Origin: Actinomycetospora succinea
GTDB taxonomy: Bacteria > Actinomycetota > Actinomycetes > Mycobacteriales > Pseudonocardiaceae
Direction: 5' to 3'
Length of the DNA stretch: 64,000 nucleotides
NCBI RefSeq assembly: GCF_004363095.1
Contig: NZ_SNYO01000004.1
Coordinates: 124,001 to 188,000, forward strand
In this document: piece by piece, positions 18,803-32,333 of the stretch
Layout of the letters: each line of letters starts with the position of its first letter
Position numbering within the stretch: the first letter of the stretch is position 1
Translations under genes and position numbers: made by a program
The notes under the pieces: generated by a model
Told to the model about the DNA's origin: nothing
Database searches by the model: none
Seen by the model: the letters and a program-made list of their open reading frames with translations, nothing else

Positions 18803-18808
18803 TAGCGT
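18803..18808 (+). promoter_or_regulatory. -10 box of a leaderless promoter (Z-prenyl synthase)
   Basis: TAGCGT ends 8 nt before GTG 18817, with no ribosome site. Confidence 0.4.
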
Positions 18809-18816
18809 GGTGGCCC

Positions 18817-19596
18817 GTGACACTGCGGGACGATCTGCGCCGGGTCGCCTACTCGCTCTACGAACGGCGACTGCGCCGTCGCGGGGCGACGAGTGAGCCG
18901 CCACGCCACATCGGGGTGATCCTCGACGGCAACCGGCGCTGGGCGCGGGAGGCCGGGCTCGCCGACCCCAGCGAGGGGCACCGCGCGGGCGCGGCCAAGA
19001 TCGTCGACCTGCTCGACTGGAGCCAGGAGGCCGGCGTCGAGCTGGTCACCCTGTTCCTGCTCTCGACCGACAACCTCGACCGGCCCGCCGCCGAGCTCGA
19101 CCAGCTCCTCGAGATCATCGCGTCGGCGGTGGAGGGGCTCGCGGCGCCGGACCGGCGCTGGCGGCTGCGGGTCGTCGGCAACCCGGACGCCCTGCCCGGC
19201 CCGATCGCGGAGCGCATCGAGGCCGCCGCGAACAGCACGGCGGGCCGCGACGGCATGCAGGTCAACGTCGCGATCGGCTACGGCGGGCGTCAGGAGATCG
19301 CCGACGCCGTGCGCAAGCTGCTGCTGCGCCACGCCGAGGCGGGCACGTCGATCGAGGAGCTCGCCGAGGTGCTCGACGTCGACCACATCGCCGAGCACCT
19401 GTACACGTCCGGTCAGCCCGACCCGGACCTCGTCATCCGGACGTCGGGTGAGCAGCGGCTGTCGGGGTTCCTCATGTGGCAGTCCGTGTACTCGGAGTTC
19501 TATTTCACCGAGGCGATGTGGCCGCAGTTCCGCCACATCGATTTCCTCCGCGCGCTGCGCGACTATTCGCGACGGAATCGTCGGCTCGGACAATAG
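18817..19596 (+). CDS. uppS: Short-chain Z-isoprenyl diphosphate synthase (Rv1086-like)
   Basis: This 259-residue cis-prenyltransferase has HIGVILDGNRRWARE (catalytic Asp37, phosphate-binding Arg), LFLLSTDNLDRP, and the C-terminal signature PDPDLVIRTSGEQRLSGFLMW with WPQF. It condenses isopentenyl diphosphate onto an allylic diphosphate. The order hemolysin III then prenyl synthase copies Rv1085c-Rv1086; Rv1086 makes Z,E-farnesyl diphosphate for decaprenyl phosphate. Whether this one is short- or long-chain cannot be decided by eye. The gene symbol is generic. Confidence 0.9.
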   Translation: MTLRDDLRRVAYSLYERRLRRRGATSEPPRHIGVILDGNRRWAREAGLADPSEGHRAGAAKIVDLLDWSQEAGVELVTLFLLSTDNLDRPAAELDQLLEIIASAVEGLAAPDRRWRLRVVGNPDALPGPIAERIEAAANSTAGRDGMQVNVAIGYGGRQEIADAVRKLLLRHAEAGTSIEELAEVLDVDHIAEHLYTSGQPDPDLVIRTSGEQRLSGFLMWQSVYSEFYFTEAMWPQFRHIDFLRALRDYSRRNRRLGQ

Positions 19597-19609
19597 TCCT
19601 CCGTACGCG

Positions 19610-19644
19610 GAACGGCCCCGGGAGCGATGCTCCCGGGGCCGTTC
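19610..19644 (+). terminator. Strong hairpin terminator
   Basis: GAACGGCCCCGGGAGC (19610-19625) pairs exactly with GCTCCCGGGGCCGTTC (19629-19644), 16 bp with a 3-nt loop, between convergent genes. Confidence 0.85.
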
Positions 19645-19727
19645 CTCACCCGTGTGTTTCTCACCCGGTTCTGTCCGGCGGCCGTGTCATCCCCCGATAA
19701 ACACGGACGCCGGGTCGGGTCGGGGGG

Positions 19728-20183
19728 TCAGTCGTCCGAGCTGAGGACGTTGATGTCGCGGATGTCGGCGTTCGCGAGGAGGTTGTCCGCGCTGATCAGC
19801 CGGTCGCCGTTGGAGAACGCGACCTTGCGGTCGCCGCCGCCGTCGCGGTCGCGGTCACCGTGGTGCCCGTGACGGCCGTGGCCGCGGTCGCCGTCGCAGT
19901 CGTTGCCGCGGTCACGGTCCCGCGACAGGACGTCGACGTCGGAGATGGTGGCGTTCGAGGCGACGTTGTCGAGGCTGATCAGTCGGTCCCCGTTGGAACC
20001 CGCGAGCTTGCTGCAGTCGCCGCGGCCGCCGTGGCCACGGTCGCCGTCGTGGTCGTGACCCGCGTGGTGGCCGTGGTGGTCCCCACCGCCGTGCTGGGGG
20101 GCCTCGCCGGCGCTGGCCAGCGGGGCCAGGGAGAGCATGCCCGCCGTCGCACCGAGGACGACCATTCCCGCCTTCTTCAGCAT
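19728..20183 (-). CDS. Secreted His/Asp/Gly-rich protein with two SNGDRLIS repeats
   Basis: The 151-residue protein starts at ATG 20183 with GGAG 6 nt upstream. A clear signal peptide (MLKKAGMVVLGATAGMLSLA, then PLASA-GEA) precedes a His/Asp/Gly-rich stretch (GDHHGHHAGHDHDGDRGHGG). The mature protein has two copies of a unit of about 30 residues: GSNGDRLISLDNVASNATIS-DVDVLS and FSNGDRLISADNLLANADIR-DINVLS. They are separated by a second charged His/Arg/Asp linker. The linkers could bind divalent metals. I recognise no Pfam family; repeat conservation against linker drift argues for structural selection of the units, perhaps surface assembly. It is monocistronic, between two terminated neighbours. 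Confidence 0.8.
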   Translation of the reverse strand: MLKKAGMVVLGATAGMLSLAPLASAGEAPQHGGGDHHGHHAGHDHDGDRGHGGRGDCSKLAGSNGDRLISLDNVASNATISDVDVLSRDRDRGNDCDGDRGHGRHGHHGDRDRDGGGDRKVAFSNGDRLISADNLLANADIRDINVLSSDD

Positions 20184-20513
20184 CCAGAACTCCAGTTTCG
20201 TTCGTGGTACCGGAGGGAATTCGGGGTTCCCGCCGGATGGCTCCAGCCCCACGGACGGTGCGGCTGATGGGTTAAAAGCTAGCCGCCGTCGAGCAGGCAT
20301 TTCCAGCCAGCCACCCCCATCGAGTGATTGACAATTCCCGCTGCAACTGTAGTGGGATATCCGGGTGATCCACGGCGCTCTCTCGCCGCGGATCCCACGG
20401 CCGGCGGCGCATTCAGTGTCCCTGCGTCGCCGACCTCGACACCCGGGTGTCGTATCAAGGGGCGGTCGCCGTCGGACGAGGCCTCGCGGGGCCACGCGGC
20501 GTAGCCTCGTCCG
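20184..20513. other. Divergent intergenic region
   Basis: This holds the leader and promoter of the secreted repeat protein (minus) and the start region of the DUF885-like gene (plus). It contains a relatively AT-rich patch (20269-20350, including TTAAAAGCTAG), unusual for this genome. No single promoter on the minus strand stands out. On the plus strand TAGCCT is seen just before 20514. Confidence 0.4.
20502..20507 (+). promoter_or_regulatory. -10 box of a leaderless promoter (DUF885-like gene)
   Basis: TAGCCT ends 6 nt before GTG 20514. Confidence 0.45.
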
Positions 20514-21854
20514 GTGGTTGCCGACCCGGGCCTCGACGGGCTCGCGCGGGCCTACGTCGGCCTCGCGCTGCGCCTGGATCGCGTGCTGCCCGGGGTGCTC
20601 GACGCCCACCTCGGTGCCCCCGAGGACGCCGCGCGCGTGGCGGCCGAGCCGGCGCCCGATCCCGGGGCCCTGGCCCGCGAGGCCGACCGGCTGCGCGGCG
20701 AGCTCGCCGGGCACGCCACCACGCCCCGCGCCGCGTTCCTCGACGCCCAGCTGCGGGCCTGCCGGGTCCTCGCGGAGCGGGCCGCAGGCCGCGAGGTGGG
20801 GTTCGTGGACGAGGTCGAGCGCTGCTTCGGCGTGCGCACCGCGTCGGGCGACCCCGACCGCTACCGCGAGGCCCACCGCACGCTGGGCGCGCTGCTCGGC
20901 GGCGGGGGCCAGGGCGGGGACGACCTCGCGGACCGCCTCGCCGCCTTCCGCGACCGCGACCGGCTCGCCCCCGAGCACCTGACGACGGGCCTGCGGGCGG
21001 CGCTGCGGGCCCTGCGGGAGCGCACGGCGGCGACCGTCGGGCTGCCGCCCGGGGAGGACGTCGCGCTCGAGGTCGTCGACGCCGCGCCCTGGAGCGGGTT
21101 CAGCCGCTGGATCGGGCCGCGGCGCTCGGCGGTGACCGTCAACGCCGGCATCGGGCACCGCGTGACGCACCTGCCGCTGCTCGTGGCGCACGAGGCCTAC
21201 CCGGGCCACCACACCGAGCACTGCCGCCTCGCCGCCGACCCCGAGGGCCTGCGCGCGCGCCCGGAGCGGCAGGTCTTCCTCGCCCGGACCCCGCAGAGCC
21301 TCGTCGCCGAGGGGGCCGCCGAGCTCGGGCTCGAGGCGGTCGTGGGGCCGGGGTGGGGGCGGTGGAACGCCGAGGTGCTGGCCGCCGCCGGCGTCCCCGC
21401 CGACCCGGAGCGGGGCGCCCTGGGCGAGGCCGTCGAGACGGTGATGGCCCGCCTCGCCCCGGTGCGCCAGGACGCGGCGCTGATGCTGCACGACGAGCAC
21501 CGCGACGCCGACGAGGTCGTCGCCCACCTGCGCCGCTGGCTGCTGGTCGACGAGCCCCGCGCGCGGCGGATGCTCGAGTTCCTGGCCCACCCGCGCTGGC
21601 GGACCCACACCACGACCTACGTCGAGGGCGCGCGCCTGCTGCGGCCCTGGCTGCTCGGCGCCGAGGACGACACGCCGGCCCGCGAGGTGGTCACGGCGCG
21701 TCTCCGCCGCGTGCTCGACGACCCGCCCACGCCGGCGGAGCTGGGCGCCGGTCCGCCCGCCGCGGCGCCGCGCCCGGTACCCGCCCGAGCCGTCCGGACG
21801 CCGTGGCTGCGACGAACGGTCGGTGTCGACGGGGCGTCTCCCGGAAATCGGTGA
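20514..21854 (+). CDS. DUF885-like metallopeptidase-family protein
   Basis: The 446-residue helical protein has the zinc-protease-like motif HEAYPGHHTEH (His226 to His233), the hallmark of DUF885 proteins related to gluzincin peptidases. Farther on, LVAEGAAELGLEA supplies a candidate third ligand Glu, and TTTYVEGARLL a later conserved segment. There is no signal peptide, so it is cytoplasmic. Members may be peptidases or hydrolases; the substrate is unknown. The last 40 residues are Pro/Ala/Arg-rich and probably disordered. Confidence 0.8.
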   Translation: MVADPGLDGLARAYVGLALRLDRVLPGVLDAHLGAPEDAARVAAEPAPDPGALAREADRLRGELAGHATTPRAAFLDAQLRACRVLAERAAGREVGFVDEVERCFGVRTASGDPDRYREAHRTLGALLGGGGQGGDDLADRLAAFRDRDRLAPEHLTTGLRAALRALRERTAATVGLPPGEDVALEVVDAAPWSGFSRWIGPRRSAVTVNAGIGHRVTHLPLLVAHEAYPGHHTEHCRLAADPEGLRARPERQVFLARTPQSLVAEGAAELGLEAVVGPGWGRWNAEVLAAAGVPADPERGALGEAVETVMARLAPVRQDAALMLHDEHRDADEVVAHLRRWLLVDEPRARRMLEFLAHPRWRTHTTTYVEGARLLRPWLLGAEDDTPAREVVTARLRRVLDDPPTPAELGAGPPAAAPRPVPARAVRTPWLRRTVGVDGASPGNR

Positions 21855-22214
21855 GCCACGTCACCAAGTCGTCACGCTCGGCGCGCGACAACGACCGGCT
21901 ACCGGCGGTAGCGTCCGCGCCGACGGACCCGCACCGGATGCGGGGCGTCCGGGGAGGCCGGTAGTGGCAGATCGGAGCGGGACGGGGACGTCCACCGCTC
22001 GCGGCGCAGGTGCCTCGGCACCCGTGTCCGTGGCCGGCGCGACGCGACCGCCCTGGTCCGGTCCCGGGGGAGGGCCGGCACCCGGTCCTGCCCCGCGATG
22101 GCGCAGGACGGCCCCCGGGCCGCGCCACCGCGCCGTCGAGCCGCCGGACTAGTCGACCCGTTCCGACGAGGAACACAGTGGTCGCGGGTGCCGTGGCCGC
22201 TCGAGGGAGTAGTC
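21855..22214 (+). other. Long leader region upstream of phoH
   Basis: 360 nt without a convincing gene. Mycobacterial phoH2 is preceded by a small antitoxin-like ORF (phoAT), but the frames open here are Arg/Pro/Gly-rich with no ribosome site, so I do not call one. GCTACC-GGC-GGTAGC (21898-21912) is a small perfect palindrome. The phoH frame itself is open upstream to about 22098, so a longer N-terminus is possible. Confidence 0.35.
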
Positions 22215-23579
22215 GTGAGCGCAGCACCAGCCGAGCGTCCCGCTTCCGTGAGCCCCCACAGCACCGCCGTCCCCTCCGGGGCCGCCGACGGCGCACGCTG
22301 TTACGTCCTCGACACCTCGGTACTGCTGTCGGACCCGTGGGCGACCACGCGGTTCGCCGAGCACGAGGTGGTCCTCCCGCTCGTCGTCATCAGCGAGCTC
22401 GAGGGCAAGCGTCACCACTCCGAGCTGGGGTGGTTCGCGCGTGAGGCGCTCCGGCTGCTCGACGATCTCCGCATCCGTCACGGCCGCCTCGACCAGCCGC
22501 TGCCCATGACCCCCGAGGGCGGCACGCTCCGCGTCGAGCTGAACCACTCCGACCCGTCGGTGCTGCCGGCAGGCTTCCGGACCGCGGAGAACGACAGCCG
22601 CATCCTCGCCTGCGCGCTGAACCTCGCGGCCGAAGGTCACCAGGTCACCCTCGTCACCAAGGACATGCCGCTGCGCGTCAAGGCGGCGTCGGTCGGCCTG
22701 CCCGCCGACGAGTACCACGGCCAGGACGTCACGACGACGGGCTGGACGGGCACCGAGGAGGTCGCCGCCACCCCGGACGAGGTGTCGGCGCTCTTCGCCG
22801 ACGGGCTCGCCGACGTCGAGGCCGCCCGGGAGCTGCCCTGCCACACCGGGCTGCGCCTGCTCGGCGGCGGTTCCTCGGCGCTCGGGCGCGTCACGCCCGA
22901 CAAGCAGGTCCGCCTCGTGCGCGGCGACCGCGACGTCTTCGGCCTGCACGGCCGCTCGGCGGAGCAGCGCATCGCGATCGACCTGCTCACCGACCCCGAG
23001 GTCGGCATCGTCTCCCTCGGCGGCCGCGCCGGCACCGGCAAGTCGGCGCTCGCGCTCTGCGCCGGCCTCGAGGCGGTCCTCGAGCGCCAGCAGCACCGCA
23101 AGGTCGTCGTGTTCCGCCCCGTCTACGCGGTGGGCGGGCAGGACCTCGGCTACCTGCCCGGCGGCGAGAACGAGAAGATGGCGCCCTGGGCGCAGGCGGT
23201 GTTCGACACCCTCGGCGCGCTGGTCTCGTCGAACGTGGTCGAGGAGGTCATCGAGCGCGGGATGCTCGAGGTCCTGCCGCTGACCCACATCCGCGGGCGC
23301 TCGCTGCACGACGCGTTCGTCATCGTCGACGAGGCCCAGTCGCTGGAGCGCAACGTCCTGCTCACGGTGCTCTCGCGCCTCGGCACCAACTCGCGCGTCG
23401 TGCTCACCCACGACGTGGCCCAGCGCGACAACCTGCGCGTCGGGCGCCACGACGGCGTCGCCGCCGTGATCGAGAAGCTCAAGGGCCACCCGCTGTTCGC
23501 CCACGTCACGCTGACCCGCTCGGAGCGCTCGCCGATCGCCGCGCTGGTCACCGAGATGCTGGAGGGCGAGCGGCTCTAG
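22215..23579 (+). CDS. phoH2: PhoH2-type PIN-PhoH fusion (RNase/RNA helicase)
   Basis: The 454-residue protein starts at GTG 22215 behind GAGGGAG. An N-terminal PIN nuclease domain (residues about 28-160, [13 protein letters not shown], then [15 protein letters not shown] and [10 protein letters not shown] with catalytic acids) is fused to a PhoH P-loop ATPase (Walker [10 protein letters not shown] at 269-277; Walker [11 protein letters not shown] around Asp372). In mycobacteria PhoH2 unwinds and cleaves RNA and is linked to stringent-type responses. The gene is followed by an exceptionally long terminator hairpin and appears monocistronic. Confidence 0.93.
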   Translation: MSAAPAERPASVSPHSTAVPSGAADGARCYVLDTSVLLSDPWATTRFAEHEVVLPLVVISELEGKRHHSELGWFAREALRLLDDLRIRHGRLDQPLPMTPEGGTLRVELNHSDPSVLPAGFRTAENDSRILACALNLAAEGHQVTLVTKDMPLRVKAASVGLPADEYHGQDVTTTGWTGTEEVAATPDEVSALFADGLADVEAARELPCHTGLRLLGGGSSALGRVTPDKQVRLVRGDRDVFGLHGRSAEQRIAIDLLTDPEVGIVSLGGRAGTGKSALALCAGLEAVLERQQHRKVVVFRPVYAVGGQDLGYLPGGENEKMAPWAQAVFDTLGALVSSNVVEEVIERGMLEVLPLTHIRGRSLHDAFVIVDEAQSLERNVLLTVLSRLGTNSRVVLTHDVAQRDNLRVGRHDGVAAVIEKLKGHPLFAHVTLTRSERSPIAALVTEMLEGERL

Positions 23580-23594
23580 CGCTCGCCACCGGAC

Positions 23595-23645
23595 GAACGA
23601 ACGGCGCTCTCGCTGCTACCGAAGCAGCGAGAGCGCCGTTCGTTC
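23595..23645. terminator. Very long perfect hairpin terminator
   Basis: A 23-bp perfect stem (23595-23617 with 23623-23645, loop ACCGA) follows phoH by 15 nt and precedes the guaB1 stop on the other strand. Confidence 0.85.
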
Positions 23646-23689
23646 CCCGGAGCGGGGCGCACGCGGACGCGTGCACTCCGCCGAGCGGC

Positions 23690-27033
<3,344 letters not shown>

Positions 27034-27044
27034 GCCTTGTCCAT

Positions 27045-27071
27045 GGGTCGAGCTCCGCTCCGCTCCGTCTC
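27045..27071 (-). repeat. Dispersed 27-bp element, copy A (between fumC and ligB)
   Basis: On the plus strand it reads GGGTCGAGCTCCGCT-C-CGCT-C-CGTCTC. It starts right after the fumC stop codon and lies 12 nt before the ligase start, so it may also contribute to the ligase leader. Confidence 0.85.
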
Positions 27072-27072
27072 C

Positions 27073-28512
<1,440 letters not shown>

Positions 28513-28534
28513 GCCGCCCAGTCTTTCACCGGAC

Positions 28535-29065
28535 CTAGGACACCACCTGCACGGTGTCGCCCGGCGAGAGGTTCGCGAAGAAGCGCTTCGACGCCGTCTT
28601 GCCGAGGTGGATGCAGCCGTGCGAGCGCTGCGACAGGCTGCCCGTGTGGAACGCGATGGCCGGCGCGAAGAACACCGAGAACGGCATGTCGGCGTCGTAG
28701 AGGTTGCTGACGTGGTCGGCGTCCTTGTAGTCGACCGAGAAGGTGCCGGTCGGCGTCGGGTACTTCTTCGTGCCGCCGAGCGCGCCCACCGGGCCGTAGG
28801 TGACGTTGCCCTGCCCGTCGGTGAGCCAGGCCTGCTGCGAGGAGAGGTCGACGCAGGCGTCGGCGGACGCGTCGCACGGCGTCCCCGCGGTGAGCGCCAC
28901 GGCGGGCGCGGGGGCCGCGACCGGGGCCGGGGCGGCGGCCGGCGGGGCCGCGGCGGGGGCGGGTGCCGCCCCGGCGGTCCCGGCGCCGACGAGCAGCGCC
29001 GTCACGGCGCCGAGGATCACGGTGACGAGGGCGAGCGGGGTGCACCGACGCGCGTGAGAGGACAC
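28535..29065 (-). CDS. Secreted L,D-transpeptidase (YkuD family)
   Basis: The 176-residue protein starts at GTG 29065 with GGAGG 5 nt upstream. A signal peptide ([23 protein letters not shown]) and an Ala/Pro linker precede a compact YkuD domain with the catalytic motif [11 protein letters not shown] (Cys nucleophile) and an upstream conserved His (AFHTG). Such enzymes form 3-3 cross-links in peptidoglycan or attach proteins to it. The usual Arg after the Cys (SHGCIR) is His here. It is small for an actinobacterial Ldt, lacking the Ig-like domains of LdtMt2. Confidence 0.88.
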   Translation of the reverse strand: MSSHARRCTPLALVTVILGAVTALLVGAGTAGAAPAPAAAPPAAAPAPVAAPAPAVALTAGTPCDASADACVDLSSQQAWLTDGQGNVTYGPVGALGGTKKYPTPTGTFSVDYKDADHVSNLYDADMPFSVFFAPAIAFHTGSLSQRSHGCIHLGKTASKRFFANLSPGDTVQVVS

Positions 29066-29162
29066 GAGAACCTCCGAGGAAGATCTGGTCACATCGGATT
29101 ACCCCGAGTGGCGCGGGATCATCCCAGACGCGTGGTAGCCCGACAGAGCGACCCGCCGGTCC

Positions 29163-30233
29163 CTACAGCGTCGAGTGGTCCGGCCCCCACACCGGGCCGT
29201 CCGGGTCGACGTGGTCGTCGTCGACGCCCAGGTCGATCGCGGAGTACTCCCGGAGCTTCCGCAGCCGGTGCCAGGCGTCGATCATCCGGACCGTGCCGGA
29301 CTTCGAGCGCATCACGATCGACTGGGTGGACGCCCCACCCGCGCGGTAGTGCACGCCGCGCAGCAGGTCGCCGTTGGTGACCCCCGTGGCGCAGAAGAAG
29401 ATGTTCTCGCCGCGCACGAGGTCGCCGGTGCGCAGCACGCGGTCGAGGTCGTGGCCCGCGGCGAGCGCCTTCTCGCGCTCGGCGTCGTCCTTGGGCCAGA
29501 GCTTGGCCTGCAGCTCGCCGCCCATGCAGGCCAGCGCGGCCGCGGTGATGATCCCCTCGGGCGTGCCGCCGATCCCCAGCAGGATGTCGACGCCGCTGTC
29601 CGGGCGGGCCGCGGCGATCGCGCCGGCGACGTCGCCGTCGGAGATGAAGCGGATGCGCGCGCCGGCGTCGCGGATGTCCTGCACCAGCTGGTCGTGGCGC
29701 GGGCGGTCGAGCACGACCACCGAGACGTCGGCGACGTTGATGCCCTTGGCCCGGGCGACCGCGCGCAGGTTGTCGCGCACGGGGGCGTCGATGTCGACGA
29801 CGTCGGCGCAGTCGGGGCCGACGGCGAGCTTCGACATGTAGAAGACCGCGGACGGGTCGAACATCGCGCCGCGCTCGGCGACGGCGAGCACGGCCAGCGC
29901 GTTCGGCATGCCCTTGGCCATGAGGGTCGTGCCGTCCACGGGGTCGACGGCGACGTCGACGTGGGGCCCGTCGCCGTTGCCGACCTCCTCGCCGTTGTAG
30001 AGCATCGGGGCCTCGTCCTTCTCGCCCTCCCCGATGACGACCGTGCCCCGCATCGACACCGAGCCGATGAGCTTGCGCATCGCGTCCACCGCAGCGCCGT
30101 CGCCGCCGTTCTTGTCGCCGCGGCCGACGAAGCGGCCGGCGGCCATGGCGGCGGCCTCGGTGACCCGGACGAGCTCGAGCGCGAGATTGCGGTCGGGCCG
30201 CTCGGGGGACCGGACGGTTTCCTGCGAGCTCAC
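29163..30233 (-). CDS. glpX: Class II fructose-1,6-bisphosphatase
   Basis: The 356-residue enzyme has [17 protein letters not shown], the metal-binding [17 protein letters not shown], and [20 protein letters not shown], all GlpX signatures. It hydrolyses fructose-1,6-bisphosphate for gluconeogenesis and is essential for that in mycobacteria (Rv1099c). GTG 30233 has GGAGGT 7 nt upstream and is preferred to the longer frame at 30284. It is followed by an L,D-transpeptidase and fumarase on the same strand, though spacing suggests separate transcripts. Confidence 0.94.
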   Translation of the reverse strand: MSSQETVRSPERPDRNLALELVRVTEAAAMAAGRFVGRGDKNGGDGAAVDAMRKLIGSVSMRGTVVIGEGEKDEAPMLYNGEEVGNGDGPHVDVAVDPVDGTTLMAKGMPNALAVLAVAERGAMFDPSAVFYMSKLAVGPDCADVVDIDAPVRDNLRAVARAKGINVADVSVVVLDRPRHDQLVQDIRDAGARIRFISDGDVAGAIAAARPDSGVDILLGIGGTPEGIITAAALACMGGELQAKLWPKDDAEREKALAAGHDLDRVLRTGDLVRGENIFFCATGVTNGDLLRGVHYRAGGASTQSIVMRSKSGTVRMIDAWHRLRKLREYSAIDLGVDDDHVDPDGPVWGPDHSTL

Positions 30234-30378
30234 CGGCTGCACCTCCGTGGGGCGGCGTGGGGGCGGGTCGTGCGGGCCGCCCATCCTCGCAGAATCCGGC
30301 GCCCGGGGCCGTCGTGCGGATCCGCTTCACACGACCTCCTCGCGGGCCGGGTGGTGCGTTCGTTGCGAGGATGTCGCC

Positions 30379-30966
30379 GTGGCCACCCCCTCGCCCGGTC
30401 CCGGCGCCCGCGATCCCGAGCCGCAGCGCGGCCCCGCGGCCCTGCTGCGGAGCTTCCTGGTGGTCGGGGTCGCGGTGCTCGTGGTGGCGGGGCTGCTGCG
30501 GGCCTGCTCGTTCGCGCCGGGCGCGCCGCAGGTCGACCGGGAGAGTGTGCCGCGCATCGACCCGGCCGCCGAGCTGCTCGGGGACGCGCCGACGATGCGC
30601 ATCCCGCTGCGGGTGCCGGCGCTGCCGGCCGACTGGATCCCGCAGTCGTCGGACGTCGTGCTGGTCGCCGGGACCCGCGCCGCCCGCGTGGGCTGGGTGA
30701 CGCCGGACGACGAGTTCGCGCGCCTCGTGCAGTCCGACGCCGACGAGGCCGCCCTGGTCGTGTCCGAGGCCGGTGACCCGACCGCCACCGGCACCGTGCA
30801 GGCCGGCGGACGGACGTGGGTGACCCACACCGGGCGGCGCGGCGAGCCGATCTGGGTGGCCGACGTCGACGGCGTGCGGCTGCTCGTCACGGGCAGCGCG
30901 ACGCCGGAACGCCTCACCCAGCTCGCGGAGGCGGCGCTCGTGGCGCCGTTCGTCGTGCCCCGCTAG
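30379..30966 (+). CDS. DUF4245 membrane-anchored protein
   Basis: The 195-residue protein has a Pro-rich cytoplasmic N-terminus, one membrane helix (LLRSFLVVGVAVLVVAGLLR), then an exported domain with DRESVPRIDPAAEL, LPADWIPQSSDV, TVQAGGRTWVTHTGRRGEPI and a C-terminal LAEAALVAPF. These match DUF4245, found next to glpX in actinobacteria (Rv1100). The function is unknown. It is divergent from glpX and nearly abuts the next minus-strand gene. Confidence 0.82.
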   Translation: MATPSPGPGARDPEPQRGPAALLRSFLVVGVAVLVVAGLLRACSFAPGAPQVDRESVPRIDPAAELLGDAPTMRIPLRVPALPADWIPQSSDVVLVAGTRAARVGWVTPDDEFARLVQSDADEAALVVSEAGDPTATGTVQAGGRTWVTHTGRRGEPIWVADVDGVRLLVTGSATPERLTQLAEAALVAPFVVPR

Positions 30967-30970
30967 GAAC

Positions 30971-32023
30971 TCACCACCGGTCGCGCGGCGGCGGTCCCCA
31001 GCCCTCGTCGGCCTCGCGACGGCGTGGCTCCCGGCGGACGGTCACGCGCTCGTCCCGGTCGTCGTGCTCCTCGTGCTCGGCGCCGCGCCGTGGGGTGCTC
31101 CAGCCGCCGGTGTCGGTGCCGGCGGGCCGGTAGGGCCCCGACGTGGGGAGCGCGTCGGGGGCCTCGTCCGGGTAGTGAGGTTGCTGCTGGGGCTGGGGCT
31201 GGGGCTGGGGCTGCGGGTGCTCGCGCGGCGGCGCCGGCCGCTCGGGGTGGTGGGTCTCCGGCTGCGGGAACGGGCCCGACGCGGGGGACTGGGCGGCGGG
31301 GGCGCCGAGGTGCGTGGCCGCCGCGACGCCCTCCCGCGAGAGCGAGTGCACGCTCTCGCGCAGCGCGCGGGTCGCCGCCGCCCGCAGCTCCGCGGAGAAG
31401 CGCGGCGCCGGGGCGAAGCGGCCGAACGTGTCGCGCAGGAAGTGCGCGAGCAGCGTCGCGGTGGAGCGCGAGCGCCACATCGTCCAGCCGACGTAGAGGT
31501 CGCGGCCGTAGGGCTGGACGAGCAGCATCGCCCGCTCGCTGTACTGGCGGAACAGCAGCACCGGCACGCCGGCGACGGTCGAGGGCGCCACCTCGGCGGG
31601 GCTCTGGCGGGCCTCGGCGGCGGCGCGGACGTACTCGAACGCGCTGGTCGCGACGTCGCCGCGGTTCTCCAGGAGCCGGGAGTGCTCGGCGATCGGCTCC
31701 TTGGCGGGCGCGAAGAACGACGCGATCCCGGCGATGTAGAGCACGACGACGACCAGCCCCAGCAGCGTCGAGACGATGTCCGTGACGTCGTCCGGGGTGG
31801 ACATCGACGCGAGGTAGTCGAGGACGACCTTGAGCAGGAGCAGCACGGTCGGCGTCACGAGGAACAGCAGCGTGCGCATGAGGTGCGGCGCGAGCATGCG
31901 GTAGGTGACGACGTCGTCGACCAGCCCGTCCGGCTCGACGTGCTGCTGGATCTCGCGGTGGTAGTCGGCGTGCGCGCCGGTGACCGCCCGGTCGACGTCG
32001 CCTCCGCCGTACGGACTGCTCAT
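30971..32023 (-). CDS. Two-pass membrane protein with Gln/Pro-rich tail
   Basis: The 350-residue protein has two helices (LLFLVTPTVLLLLKVVLDYLA and VSTLLGLVVVVLYIAGIASFF), a cytoplasmic domain (about 110-240) with YVGWTMWRSRSTATLLAHFLRD, and a long charged, disordered tail. The tail contains PQPQPQPQPQQQP, encoded by a GGGGCT tandem repeat around 31180-31210. I recognise no assigned function. The ATG at 32023 has CAGACT 8 nt upstream and no ribosome site. It lies beside the exonuclease VII genes on the same strand. Confidence 0.75.
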   Translation of the reverse strand: MSSPYGGGDVDRAVTGAHADYHREIQQHVEPDGLVDDVVTYRMLAPHLMRTLLFLVTPTVLLLLKVVLDYLASMSTPDDVTDIVSTLLGLVVVVLYIAGIASFFAPAKEPIAEHSRLLENRGDVATSAFEYVRAAAEARQSPAEVAPSTVAGVPVLLFRQYSERAMLLVQPYGRDLYVGWTMWRSRSTATLLAHFLRDTFGRFAPAPRFSAELRAAATRALRESVHSLSREGVAAATHLGAPAAQSPASGPFPQPETHHPERPAPPREHPQPQPQPQPQQQPHYPDEAPDALPTSGPYRPAGTDTGGWSTPRRGAEHEEHDDRDERVTVRREPRRREADEGWGPPPRDRW

Positions 32024-32076
32024 GGCCGTCGAGTCTGGGGCATCACAGCGTGACGACGGGTGTGCCTCGCCGGGCG

Positions 32077-32313
32077 TCACCCGCGCGCGGGATCGTCCCC
32101 ACCCTCCGCGTCCTGCAGGACCGCCTCCACCCGCTCGCGTGCCCCGGCCAGGTGACGCTCGCAGATCCGGGCGAGCGTCTCGCCCCGCTCCCACAGCGCC
32201 AGCGAGTCCTCGAGGCTCAGGCCGCCGGCCTCCAGACGCCCGACGACCTTCTCGAGCTCCTCGCGCGCCTCCTCGTAGCCGGGTTCGTCGCCCGGCCCGT
32301 CACTCGCCGTCAT
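32077..32313 (-). CDS. xseB: Exonuclease VII small subunit
   Basis: The 78-residue protein has the helical hairpin YEEAREELEKVVGRLEAGGL, then SLEDSLALWERGE and CERHLAGARERVE, diagnostic of XseB. The ATG at 32313 follows GGAGG by 8 nt. It partners the adjacent XseA to degrade single-stranded DNA. It lies 20 nt downstream of xseA. Confidence 0.93.
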   Translation of the reverse strand: MTASDGPGDEPGYEEAREELEKVVGRLEAGGLSLEDSLALWERGETLARICERHLAGARERVEAVLQDAEGGDDPARG

Positions 32314-32333
32314 GCGTGCATCCTCCCCCGGAG

